Below, one piece after another: positions 9,801-27,542 of a stretch of 39,315 nt of DNA. Source of the stretch: Mnemiopsis leidyi (Eukaryota > Ctenophora > Tentaculata > Lobata > Bolinopsidae); contig JH152787.1 in assembly GCA_000226015.1 (NCBI GenBank), positions 55,340 to 94,654 of the forward strand, given 5' to 3'. Made by a program: the position numbers and the translations under genes. Position 1 is the first letter of the stretch. Every line of letters starts with the position of its first letter. The notes beneath the pieces were generated by a model that was not told the origin of the DNA, did no database searches, and saw only the letters and a program-made list of their open reading frames with translations.

Positions 9801-10203
9801 CAAATATCACAGACCAGAATTGAGACACATAAAAAACCTGTCTAGAAGATATGGCAGAATGAAACAATAAGACAAGTAAAGATTCAGAAAGAGACTTTCC
9901 GCCTTTCTCGCATAGCTCTACTTCTAGTTCTACTCGGATACGGAGATTTGCCTGGAGTCTTGTAACAACCACGAACCTAAGGCTGGAGAACATGAAGCGA
10001 CGGACACCAAGACAGGAATAAAGAGAAAAGGTGTTTGTAAAACTAAAAACAAAGCTTGGCACCACATGACATAAATGTACCATGTCACCCTTGAGACTTG
10101 GGCGATCTCACCGGATCTCAACACCTACTTGACTCTGATGGAGACATCTTCATACGGAAGAAACTTTAAAATATTCCACTCTACTCCGGAAGAACAACCA
10201 GGA

Positions 10204-10327
10204 NNNNNNNNNNNNNNNNNNNNNNNNNNNNNNNNNNNNNNNNNNNNNNNNNNNNNNNNNNNNNNNNNNNNNNNNNNNNNNNNNNNNNNNNNNNNNNNNN
10301 NNNNNNNNNNNNNNNNNNNNNNNNNNN
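10204..10327. other. Assembly gap (124 N)
   Basis: A run of N placed exactly where the first copy of the duplication would continue. Sequence after the gap does not match what follows the second copy, so the true length and content are unknown. Confidence 0.99.
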
Positions 10328-11044
10328 AGGATATTATATTCCCGAACTATCTTTATCAAGCAACCGGGCACTAGAAGACACACTGACCTTATCACCCAAG
10401 TCACTACTTTCATAAGCCCTAGATCGGTCCAGCAGTCTATTCATGTAATTCGCTTCTTGTAGTAGAGATTTCTTACTTGAGAGCATTAACAGTAAATTCT
10501 TACAGTAACAGTGAAATGTTAATGAAGCTAATTTGCCTTTCTTGTCATGTTAAAATGGTTTTATTATAATTTCATTTACCAATCAGTGAAATGATTGTTT
10601 TACTTTTCCTTGAAAGTGTCAATTAATAAGGCAATTTGAAAATGGCGAAACTTCAAACTAGAATCATAGAAAATTTCCTTGTGTTTAACAATGGACTGAC
10701 TTTGTTAGGGGAGAAGTGCGAATTAAAAATGAGTTTATGTAACAGCAGCAATTTTCAAAATTCGTAAAATGAACTCAAAATTCTTTCCTTGTGTTTGAGA
10801 TTTGATAATCCTAGGACAGCAGCTCATAGCTGTGGTCCGCAATTACAGAATGAATTACAAGTTAATTAAGAAGTCAATCATTTGCATGGGGGATCCGCCA
10901 ATATCGATGTGTACGTCTCAAATATGTGTTCGGCTCAAATATGTGCGCGGCTCAAATATGTGTTCGTCTTAAAAATGCTTAGCGCTCGATTCGTGTGTAC
11001 ACCTCATCCACTTCCCGGTACTCCATTAACTTTGAATTTATGAG
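10328..11044. other. Unique spacer between duplication copies
   Basis: No gene assigned. It contains a small minus-strand open frame beside the gap (10334-10486, see findings) and a short 17-bp tandem repeat at about 10910-10977 with the core GGCTCAAATATGTG. Confidence 0.5.
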
Positions 11045-11451
11045 GAGATATTCTTAGTCCTACTAACACTAATAGTAGGAAAAGGATTATTTTGTCTGAC
11101 TCTGACGCTAATTATTTTACTTTGTAATTGTTGGACGCTTGTCTGACTTTGTCCGACTTTGTTCGACCATCATGAGAATAAAATGTCAGGAGGGTGCGTT
11201 ATTGAAGAGTCTCAGAATGCAGAAACGTTGACTGAACTTGACAGACATTAAAAAATTAATCGTATTTAAAGGACATTTTGTGAAAATTCTTGGCCACCTC
11301 AAAAACTTGTCGCGGTGATACCCGAGTCTCGCAGCTTCTATCGTTTCGTTAGAATTGATAGAACGATATAAGGCAGATAATGATATAAATATAATCTCGT
11401 CAATGCAACTCTTGACAAGATTATACCCGTCTACCGTTTTAACGAAACGTC

Positions 11452-11547
11452 TTGTACGGCAGCGCGTTGTCTGACTTCGTCCGACCCTCATTCGAAGCGA
11501 ATATGGGATTGGGAATAAAATGACAGGAGGGTGCGCGCTGCCGTACA
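11452..11547. mobile_element. Element B inverted pair
   Basis: GTACGGCAGCGCG at 11454-11466 is the exact inverse of CGCGCTGCCGTAC at 11534-11546. The interior begins TTGTCTGACTTCGTC, the B terminus in reverse. It is best read as a B element in reverse orientation next to the head of a second B. No clear target duplication was found. Confidence 0.6.
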
Positions 11548-11585
11548 CTAGTGACTACAGACTAGGCAGCGCGCACCCTCCTCAA

Positions 11586-11668
11586 CGGGCGATGCGCGTC
11601 TAGAATTTCTTCGAGGCCAGAAATGCGTGACAGCGCGTGATGGCCGCGACAGTAGGTTATCAACCTCG
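11586..11668 (-). mobile_element. Damaged element A (copy 4) in element B
   Basis: CAACGGGCGATGCGCGTCTA through GTAGGTTATCAACCT, abutting element B sequence on both sides (CACCCTCCT before, CGCTTCGAATGAGGG after). The outermost bases and the target duplication are missing, and the middle of B is deleted. It looks like a rearranged insertion. Confidence 0.6.
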
Positions 11669-11764
11669 CTTCGAATGAGGGTCGGACGAAGTCAGACTGC
11701 AGACAACAAAACGTCTCGTTCAGCTCTCGTTCAATGCAACTCAAAAACTAGCCCTAGAGTTGCC

Positions 11765-11877
11765 TAGCCTGACGTTGTCACGCCTGCTGGCTGCTGGTGC
11801 CGCCCCAGACGGGGTTATTTTGTATTTGCAATAGAAATTTTTCGAATGTGAAAATGGGCTGTAACATGCAGAGGCTA
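11765..11877. mobile_element. Family C element, uninterrupted copy
   Basis: 113 bp bounded by TAGCCT and AGGCTA. It shares both ends with the 6202 element, but the central hairpin is diverged (CTGCTGGCTGCTGGTGCCG). It provides the empty site for element A copy 2. Confidence 0.7.
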
Positions 11878-12185
11878 CTCCATACTCTAGATCTGCTACT
11901 CTAGAGCTGCTTTGAAACTCTGAGGGGTTATTTGTTATTCTTAAGTAATCCTGCTGTCGAACTTATTCCTACTATCGAACTTAACGTAATCGGAGAGTCT
12001 CACTCTCAGGAACTTTGACTGAGCTTGTCTGAGGCCACCCACGGCACAGTAAAAAATTGAACGTATTTAAAGGATTTTTTGAATAACTTCTTAGCAATCT
12101 CATGTCTAGAACATCCATTGAGCCTGGCAGAGTTCACCTTCGGCACCAGATCGCGGCATTGCAGCGGTTTTCTCTTCAAATATCA

Positions 12186-12310
12186 TTGTAGGTTGATAAC
12201 CTACTGTCGCGGCCATCACGCGCTCTCAGTCTCATGCATTTCTGGCCTGGCGACATTTCGAAGAAATTCTAGACATTTCGAAGAAATTCTAGACGCGCAT
12301 CGCCCGTTAA
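12186..12310 (+). mobile_element. Short element A, copy 5 (paralogue of copy 3)
   Basis: Same insertion as 9693-9800, with CAAATATCA on both sides (12177-12185 and 12311-12319). It contains a local 22-bp internal duplication (ACATTTCGAAGAAATTCTAG repeated), which copy 3 lacks. Confidence 0.82.
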
Positions 12311-12565
12311 CAAATATCACAGACCAGAATTGAGACACATAATTAACATGAAGCGACGGACACCAAGACAGGAACAAAGAGAAAAGGTGTTTGTAAAACT
12401 AAAAACAAAGCTTGGCACCACATGACATAAATGTACCAATACCATGTCACCCTTGAGACTTGGGCGATCTCACCGGATCTCAACACCTACTTGACTCTGA
12501 TGGAGACATCTTCATACGAAAGAAACTTTAAAATATTCCACTCTACTCCGGAAGAACAACCAGGA

Positions 12566-13331
12566 ATCCTTCTTTCAATTGTCCTACTAGGTCGAGCATG
12601 TTCATAAGTCCAATGTTCAATTTACAGGTTCTTCTGCGAACCGATTTTTGGATGAGTTGCAAATCTTTATCTGGTCAACAGCCTAATATCAATCAACCCT
12701 GTCCCTAGTTTGGTTCATATGGTCATCCTGCACTTAAAATTTGAGCGATTCGTCCAACATTCCGATAGGAGGTGTCAAAAAAAATCGGACAGTCACAGTT
12801 GTCGTTGACCACGCTTTATAAGGATACTTGTAGTAAAACATCATTACCCATGCCGTCAATTTCCAAGTCCCCAACAATGAAACAAAACCGAACGTTTTGC
12901 CGTTTTGGTATCTCCATCAGTGCCACTATTTAATGATTCATCATGCTCACACTTTATCAATTTCCGTTGGTATAACCGTAAACTAAACACTCAAATCGCT
13001 CTAACGTGATATCGTTTAGATCATCCTTAACCAGTTTACATTTGGCGAAGAAAAACTGGGTCACGTGATAGGCAGACAATTCTGTGTCTGTAGTCGAGTG
13101 TCAGCACTTCATTTGTATTTTTCAGCTGTGTTTTGCTTTTGTGTCTTCTCCATCATAGACACCAGCGGATATTCAAGTTTAACTTTTACGGTGTCGCATT
13201 GTTCTACTAAGATCCTTAATAGTGACTGGTCTGTTACGTAAACAACCGGTTATTTTAGTTTGTTCCGGTTGACCAGTAACTCCAGTCCTGACCTTGATGG
13301 AACCAAAATTTATAAATTTCATGATTATCAT
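12566..13331. other. Spacer without recognisable gene
   Basis: Ordinary AT-rich sequence. No exon with convincing splice signals was found on either strand. Confidence 0.5.
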
Positions 13332-13631
13332 AAAAAAAAAAAAATTTAACTCGTACAACTTCCGAAATATTCCGTGTACGGACATCTTAAGGAGCTGGTG
13401 AGTACCAAGCAGAATTCATTATCACCTGATATGCAAGTTCAAACTCATTCTGAGTGGAATAGACATTACACCGAAGTGGGATTCGCGTCACTGATATCCT
13501 CCGAGATTAAATTCCAGGATAAATCCTGTACCAATCACAGCTTGGTGGCCTGGACTGCCTGCCTCGGACGGGTTTCGAACACCCGGTCTTCGGCGTGGGA
13601 AGCGAGTGCTAGTACCACTACACCACCCGGC
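13332..13631 (-). mobile_element. tRNA-derived SINE, full length (~300 bp)
   Basis: On the minus strand the head starts GCCGGGTGGTGTAGTGGTAC. The A box TGGTGTAGTGG (plus 13615-13625) fits the Pol III consensus, and the B box TGTTCGAAACC (plus 13571-13581) is one base off. The D-arm sequence resembles tRNA-Gly, but the anticodon stem has decayed, so this is not a functional tRNA. It ends in a T-run rather than poly(A), as a Pol III terminator would. No clear target duplication was found for this copy. The truncated relative at 2852-3016 confirms the family. Confidence 0.85.
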
Positions 13632-16600
13632 AGACAAATATTAAATCATAAATATAGTTTTAGGATTTAATAACGCTTTCAGTTTCATGAAGCCAGTTAG
13701 AAAATTAATATATTTTACAGCCTCAATCAAACTTAGTTGGAGTTCAAATTAAAGCGAAAAACAGTACATCTTGTCGCGTTGATACCTGACTCTTGATCCA
13801 GGTCAAAGCTGAACGTTAGAACGATTAGACGGATATAATCTCGTCAAAGTACATCTTGTTGATGTAGAAAGAATTAACACGTACAACTACACCAATTACA
13901 ATCATTATACTTTAGGACATCTGATTAGATTTAGGGTCGTTGATCTGAATCTACCAATATTCAATAATGCCAAATCCGGTGATGAAATTAAAGGACAAGG
14001 CGATAAATCTACCAATTGCATAACTTGAACTTATCATTTTTATCAATTATAGTTTAATAGTATGGAACATGAATTTTACTTAATCAGCATTTACCCCTGG
14101 CCTTGGATAATTTATGACTTAATGGCAATTGACAAATATAAAATCGAGAATACTTCAGTGTTCTACATTACGACGTATTTACCCGAGTGTGACAGTGAAG
14201 TAGAATTAATTGCGTCCAACGCGGAACGACATGTCGACATGATCATGATGGGTTGCTATACCGATGTTCTCCAGTTCCACTTCAGGCACTTCTCTGATCT
14301 GAAGTCTGAACAATAAACAACGCTCTTGGTAACGCAAATTGGTATTCCAGTATTCCCAGTTTCTACTCCGAGGTTACGACAATTCCCTCCCCCGTTCCAT
14401 CCCGCTTTAGTTGCCGAATGGGCTTCAGATTACAGTTACGATGGATTACATATGGGCTCCTTCATTTCCTAAATATCATATTCATACACCGTTTTTCTAC
14501 GTACAATGTAGTAATGCAATGTAATTGCAAATGTCTAGGCATACTTTTAAGCTTTTTCATGTTTTAGTCTGAGTTTTGATCACGTTTCGGCCCATGGTTC
14601 CTAGCGCGTTACCGCGAAAGTGAATACTGTCAGTGTCAGTGCGCCATGGGCCATCAATTGCATGTCCTCCTTCTGGTTAAAGTTCAGTCTGTTATACTTA
14701 TAGTCACGCGCGACTTGTCATGAAATAGAGACTTGTCATGGAAACCCAAACTAAAGGGCCATGTCAACAGTTCTACTTCAACTTGATTTCACGGTTTTTA
14801 ACTTCAATTTAGTTTAAGCTATTTAGTTCGATAATTACATTAATGTAAATTGTGCGGTAGATTCTAGAAGAATTACTAATACTAATACTGTTGAATAGGT
14901 GAAACTTGAAGACAAACTTTACTTTATCAAAGCGATAGATTTTAAACATTTAACTTTAAGTACAATGAATGGTTGAAGGGGTAGACTTTGTATCAATTTA
15001 TTAGATGTGACATAACTTGTAGAAATATTAATATAAAACTTAAAAATTTAATTGATTTCGAAGACATCAGATTTTTAGCTTTAGATAGAGAAGAATGGAA
15101 TAGGCTAGAAAATGATTGATGCTTTGTAGTTTTCCTCTTGTGTTTTTAATACGGATACCTATAAGGTGCTATAAGGATGGTCTTATAAAGAGCTATTTTA
15201 TTTTTGTACTTTTACAGATTTTCTACTATACTACCAGTACCATGATAATGTCATAGCTTCGATTTTGTGATCTGCAGTGGCCTGGGCAACAGGTACAAAC
15301 TACAAGTACAACCTCCAATAACCAATTTGAAGTTTAGCATATTCTACGTTCTGCAAATACAAAGCGGAAGATTTGCGATTTGATCCGCACCTTTAAGTTT
15401 ATTTTTCAATTCATTTTGCGCGTGTTACTGTTATATATATTAGAAGTCCTAAGAGCCCTTTTCACCAAAAAAGGAAGTCCCACGTAAAGCCGTGATGTCA
15501 CGAAATGTGGCAACAATACTTCACAACTGCTTACTTCCCGTTTTCAGAGCAGCTCAACCAGCACGGATATTTCCCTGCCAAACAGTCCAGGCAATAACTT
15601 GCAATCCGCCGAACTCCCGGAAACCTAGGAGAGACCTTTACTCTGCACGCAGGCGGGGTGTACAGCTGCTGGACTGTATGAGCGTGTAGACGTGTAGCTG
15701 AAGACCACTATGTAGATACTCCTGTGTATCCGCTTAGCAATACACTACCCTACAGCGTCTTCCGTGTGCAGTTCACATTTTGGGCGGCTGTTTTCTCGTT
15801 TTGTTCAGCCTTACGTTCTACTAAATAGATTTCTGTGTTTGTTGATTTCATCTCCTGTTAAACTTCACAAATGGTTCAAGGATGTTATCAGAACTTTCTC
15901 CAATTTTGATTACGTACGCTAGGGCATTACCCCATCGAATAATATTTGAATAAAGCTCTCCTTACACTTATGCAGTTACATGAGTTACAATAGTAATAGT
16001 AATACGTTTTAAATGCATGTTGGCACAGTTCTTTAGGTTTAACGACCAACATCTCCTTTTCTGTTCGATAGGCCACACTTTTGCTTTTACTTTAAGTTTA
16101 CTTATGTTTTCGCTTAGCTGGTTTCTACCAAAGTTTATAGAATAACTTTAGCCCCACAGCTGATGTAGCGAAAATACTCAGTTATTCATGTCGTTGTATA
16201 CTCAACTGATAATATATAGATTGATGCATCTCGGTTATAATAGGGTCAGTAGAATTGCAACACATTTCACGATTTTTGCATTAACTTGTAACTTGTTCCA
16301 TAAATGCATCAACAGTCAAATGCTTATCTTTCTTTGGTCTCCATCTCTGATATTCTGCATAAATGCAAGTTAACTGCAGTTGTAATATTTTCTATAGAAA
16401 CGCTTAGGCTTAGAGTTAGTTATATTGAGTTTCTATTTGTTTCCAAGTCTACGCATTAAACTTTGTCGATATGGATTATTACACAATAAAATCTCTTTAA
16501 TCAATAATGAAAATAAATTGTAAAAAATTAATTCATAAAAAATAAACATTGACATTAAAAATAGAAAAATTCTCCAACCCGGTAAAAAATAAAAATGGGA

Positions 16601-18258
16601 ATTTAACTTTAAGAATTAAACAATAGTGACATGAGATCCAAAAATGGCGCTATATACACTATACAGCTATACCAATACATGCTATTTTACCTTACCAACC
16701 AAGAGACATCTTGATGGAGCATATTAATGACACAGTTTAATAATCTGAACCTCACTTTGACACTCAGAAAAGCAACGCTAAGAGAGTCAAAGTAATGGTG
16801 AGTGACTGAGTGGTGAGCTGCAGCCTCTCTTTCTGCTTCTGTGTACAAAGTTATATGGTTGTAGGTCGACCGAGTAACGAGTCGGGAACTGGAGATATTC
16901 TTCAATTCTTAACGGACACTTCCTGATTTTCTCTGATACTGATAGTGATAGCCTGCAACTTCAAGTTCTGTTGATACATCCATAATCCATATGTGTATAC
17001 ATTGATACAATATTCCTCTTCCAGCATACATTCAGACCTAGATTTATGCGTACATCTAGGAACTTTGCTGCGGAGCCCTGCATCAAGCTGCCTTGTATTT
17101 CTATCTCATAATGGAGCAGTGAACGAACTTTTGTGCACCCCGATAAGGCGATAATCACATTTGTGTCCCTACTTAATCGTTTTCCATTGCTTTGCTACAT
17201 CTACAAGTTTGTTCTTGTTACAAAGACTAATAACCGATCATGCCATGCTTGTTTCAAATACTAAGGCTATAGTTTTCCATCTTTGATTTCCCGACAAAAC
17301 AAACCGATTTTGCTTGAATTCGTTCCACCATTAGGCCCAAATACCGTTAATTAGATTGCATTTATCAAGGTTCATTAATCGAGCAAAATGTGTCTCCACA
17401 GGAGCCCAACAACATTTGAAACTTTGACAAGGTTTTCTCGACGTGGTGTCTGGCTTAACCCTCGCAATTAACGTACTTAAAACCTCGGGAAAGTCTTCTA
17501 GTTTCTCTTTCAACATTAGCAACACCTGCAAAATTTTTCAATTTTTAAACTATACTATAATAAACTAATGTGTAAATTGAAGGTGATTGTAATCATTATT
17601 CATTGCATCAACCTCTAGTCTAGTTGCAAAAATAGAAATTCAAGTTATTTTCGAATCTAATATAAATATTGACAGCAAAAATATACTCTTTAATCAGCTA
17701 ATTATAATCAAATAATAATGTCATACGATATCTAGTATCTCGTACCTATAAATACCTACAGACAAAACCGTCAGCCATACAATTTATATCAATATAACTT
17801 TTTATGATACTGGAAAGCTTGTAGCACAAATATTTAATTTCTTATAATCCGAATTGACAACACAACGTTTTTCCCATACTATATGAACCACGGTTTTCAG
17901 TGCTCACAGAAAATTCACACGAATGTCCAAACAGAGCCGGCCTTGAAAGATCACACTCCTACTCCTAGGAAAGAACCTTGACAAATTGGGTGGAGGTTAC
18001 GGTTCACTTAGCGAGCCCTATTCGAGCCCAACTAGTGTAGCATTTCCTGGTACACAATTAAGCTGCGTCTCTGAAGATTTCACTTGATTTCGCTTGTCTT
18101 ATTTTTGATCAAAGAAAGATTTTCGTATTGTATACTAACATTGTGCCGTTTCAATACATGATTGACAATGTAGTTGCAATTTTAGAATAACTTAGTGCAA
18201 TAATGTAACTATTTTTATACGATAATTTGTTTTTACCAACCACTAAGTTGGTTCCACT
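13632..18258. other. 4.6 kb gene-poor AT-rich stretch
   Basis: No gene supported. Short open frames at 14062-14316 (+), 15492-15689 (+), 16687-16905 (-), 16961-17158 (-) and 17331-17531 (-) lack homology I recognise. The last has the best local exon signals (see findings). It could hold distal regulatory sequence or upstream exons of the zinc-finger gene, but I see no direct evidence. Confidence 0.45.
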
Positions 18259-19400
18259 ATAAAGGTGCAGGCTAAATAAGTAGAAAAAATATGGGGGCTA
18301 AATCGTTGGCTGAATATGTGGGCAAAATAGGTGGGCTAAAAAGGTGGACTAAATAGGTGAGCTTAATAGGTGGGCTAAATATGTGGACTAAATAGGTGGA
18401 CTAAATATGTAGACTAAATAGGTTGGCTAATAGGTGGACTAATTCTATGTTGGCTAAATATGTGGGCTAAATATGTGGGCTAAATAGGTTGACTAATACA
18501 ATGTGGGCTAAATAGGTGGGCTAAATAGGTGGACTAATACTATGTGGGCTAAATAGGTGCACTAAATTGGTGGGCTAAAAAGGTGGGCTAAATATGTGGA
18601 CTAAATAGGTGGACTAAATAGGTGGGCTAAATAGGTGGGCTAAATAGGTGGACTAATACTATGTAGGCTAAATAGGCGGACTAAATATGTGGACTAAATG
18701 GGTGGACTAAACATATGGGCTAAATATATGGGCTAAATAGGTGGGCTCAATAAGTGGGCTAAATATGTGGGCTAAATAGGTGGGCTAAATAGGTGGGCTA
18801 AATAGGTGCACTATATAGGTGTGCTACCGGTGTGCTACCGGCTTAATAAGACGGCAAAATAGGTGGACTTAGTACTATGTAGGTGGGCTAATTACAAATA
18901 GGTGGGCTAAATCGTTGGACTAAAAAAGCAGGCAAAATAGGTGGTCTAAATCGCTGGACTAAATAGGTGGTCTAAATATGTCGGCTAAATAGTTCCACTA
19001 TATAGGTGGGCTACCTGCTAAATGAGTAGGCAAAATATGGGGGTTAAATCGGTTGGCTTAATATGTTGGCTAAATAGGTGGGCTAAATAGGTGGTCTAAA
19101 TAGGTGGTCTAAATAGGTGGGCTTAATGGTTCGACCAAATAGTAGGACTTAATAAGGTAGCAAAATAGGTGGGCTAAATATTAGATAGGCGGGTTCACTA
19201 TAAATGGGTGTTCTAACTACTCAAAAAGTGGGCTTAAAATGTGGGCTAAATACTACATAGATGTGCTATAGATGTCGGCTATATGATTGAGCTAAATACG
19301 TGGGCTTAATGGGTTGGCTTAATATGTGGGCTTAATGGGTGGGTTTCAAAGGTGGGCTGAATAGGTGTGCCAGATAGGTGGGCTTAATGCCTTAATAAGT
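18259..19400. repeat. Large 13-bp tandem array
   Basis: About 85 units around GGTGGGCTAAATA, with substitutions (GGACT, GGTCT, TATGTG) and occasional insertions such as TACTATG. It is the largest array in the window and is G-rich on the plus strand. It is heavily diverged towards the 3' end (19150-19400) and more regular in the middle. Confidence 0.95.
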
Positions 19401-21756
19401 AGGCCGGGCTGCAAAAGTGGTATTCAAATGGTAGCTTGATTCTCGTATCTGCCCAAAAAATTTGCACCGCTGAATGCACTATAAATGCATTATAGTTTAT
19501 TACTTTCATCAAGAGACAAACGATGACATCAAATTCAAAATTGCTCATAGTCATAGTCTCTAAATCTATTCGATTCTTGTTGCCACAACATTTAACTGCC
19601 GAGTTTTTATATTTTAGCACTTTTCCCAAACTTGAACAAATTAACAAAAGAAATCCCTATTCCACCTACCACAAATCAGGAAATTGGATGCCTGTGGATG
19701 AACTTGTTAGAGAAAGCAGTTTTTCATAATAACTAATGAGTTTCTCCTTTACAATTACAATTTATTTCGGCGGCCGCATTAATTGTTGCTATGAAAGAAA
19801 AATTCAGAAAAGTCTAGGACTAGGAGATTACATTTTCAATAAATTTTCATCTTACATTTTATACCATGGCTTCTTGATAAAATTCTCAATAAAATTATCA
19901 AAATACCCAATTTGAAATTTCTTAAGTAGTTAGTAACGCAAAAATAATTAACGGCAAAAATTACGCAGATTTTGGCTACACCGATCTTTTTATAACTCTA
20001 TAACTAAGTCTAAAATCTCAATCTTGGTGAAAACCGAAAAAGGACAACCAAAAATGAAAGGAGGCACGTTCGCAAAATGAGCCAAGTTCGAAGAACCTAA
20101 GAATCAAAATTCCCAAATTCTCGGAACTTGGCTTATACCAATTGGACTGATGTCCGTGTTGGGTAAGGTCCAGTTCGTGGAATCCCTAATCATTTCATGG
20201 TAGTGTGATGAATGTATCAAATCAGCCCGAAATAGGAGGCAGTGCCAGTGGCACTGGCACTGGCATTGTGTTTCCGTTATACTTATATCTATCTGGTCAT
20301 AAATGTTATAGTTATACCCACAAAGCTGGAAGCTACTTTATTATAAATAAGGCAACTCTCAAAATGAACTTCGGTCACAGACTTAGAGACGCAAATTACA
20401 TAAAATCATTGAAATAAAAACAATTCTTATCAGTCCAGAATGGGGGGACGGTGCTTAAAGTACTAGGAATCCTCACAACAAAGTTTTACTGAGAACTGCA
20501 GGAAAGTTGACAAAGAGGTTTGCACCCCTGTCATGTAAGGAGCATTTATCCAATAAGAGAGAGTATCGAACTTTCACCTGAGAAGTAAACCTGAGCTTAC
20601 CTGGGAGAGTAACGACTGTCTGTGATGAACGATATTTTTCGTTTCGTCAGGCGTATTTATACCCACGTCTACATGTGATGAATGATATTAGATAATGATA
20701 GAACTCTTTAACTGTTTTAGAATTATGAGGTCCCTAGGGATTAAGTGTCCTGGGTTCATCTTCGTCATTTAGAATGATCATGTGGCAAACGAGGACTTTT
20801 TACCAGGTATCCTAATGGCGGTTTGTCTTTATACAGATGTAAAATACAGTATTTAATTAAGTTGTAACATGTGGACGACAATGTTTGTCTTAAAGTTAAA
20901 CTAAGTTTCTTCATAATGATTATCATGAGTCTCAGTTTTATTGTTGCCAGAAGGACTTTTAGCAGCTTTAAGTTAGTCATGTCCTCATTACACTTTGGCA
21001 GTTATTGTCTGATTTAAGTTAGTCATGTCCTCATTACACAGTTATTGTCTGATTGTCAAGCAGTCTGCATTACAGTGCTATATGTAACTGTTAAAGTATT
21101 AATACTACCATAGTACCCCCATAGTACCACTACTACAAATATAAGTCAGTGTTTGGTGAATGGTGATGACTACTTCCCTAAGAAAGCACAAAAACCCGTG
21201 GGATGATCAAGATTAGTAACTCCTTTCTAGTCTCTGCAGTTCAGAGAGTTGTCTACTTCATGAAGTAAAAAACAACTTAATATATTCATCGGTACACCAA
21301 GGAGCATCTTAGATTTGGAAATTATCCAACGGGGAATTATCACGGACTAGATTGTGACGGATTTTATTTTATTCGAAGGGATTTTATTTTGCGAACGTAA
21401 TTTGGTACAATGTGCACGGTGCTGGTAATTAAGTATTCCTTCCTCTGACAACATTTTTTTCAAGGTCAAACTTAAAAAAGTATCTTTGAACGAATAATTA
21501 TCACTTTCAATCGGTATTTAACTAAAATTTAAACGTCAAATCTACTTAAAATACTATTACTACTAAGCTTTGTGGCCACGTTGAGCTAAGCAGTAAGCTT
21601 CATACGCATGAGAATTATGTATCTGTTAGTCATAGTACCTATAAGCTACGACAGCTAAGTTTGCTACGACAGCTATATTTGCTACAATTACAGAATTTCC
21701 TATCCTCCTACCAATTAAAACCTGTTAATAACCCATTCAACTTCCGTAGAGACAAA
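19401..21756. other. Spacer upstream of the zinc-finger gene
   Basis: No gene supported. A short GC-rich palindromic stretch lies at about 20239-20266 (GCCAGTGGCACTGGC). The sequence near the start codon at 21757 would contain the 5' UTR or promoter, but no core element is clear. Confidence 0.45.

Positions 21757-27542
<5,786 letters not shown>

Larger units (their letters stand above)
8730..10203. repeat. Segmental duplication, copy 1
   Basis: Colinear with 11045-12565 over several blocks: the start (CTAGTCCTACTAACACTAAT), the AACGTATTTAAAGGA blocks, the family C element and the final block 9989-10203. Copy 1 has extra sequence at about 9836-9988 and an element A insertion at 9139-9261. Copy 2 has an extra element B cluster. 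It ends at the assembly gap. It could be a true tandem duplication or two haplotypes assembled side by side. Confidence 0.85.
11045..12565. repeat. Segmental duplication, copy 2
   Basis: Partner of 8730-10203. It carries a private insertion cluster at about 11410-11730 (element B inverted copies and a damaged element A). It keeps the uninterrupted family C element and lacks about 150 bp present in copy 1 at 9836-9988. It ends at CAACCAGGA, the same bases at which copy 1 meets the gap. Confidence 0.85.

Noticed and set aside
13565..13631. Functional tRNA gene
   Set aside because: A and B boxes are present, but the acceptor and anticodon stems do not pair and the sequence continues into a SINE body.
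14062..14316. 84-codon plus-strand open frame with ATG
   Set aside because: Composition is plausible, but there is no recognisable domain, neighbouring exon or splice support.
15546..15689. Possible exon after TTTTCAG with Ser-rich frame (SSSTSTDISLPNSPGNN)
   Set aside because: Two competing frames, no partner exon with matching phase, and no homology recognised.
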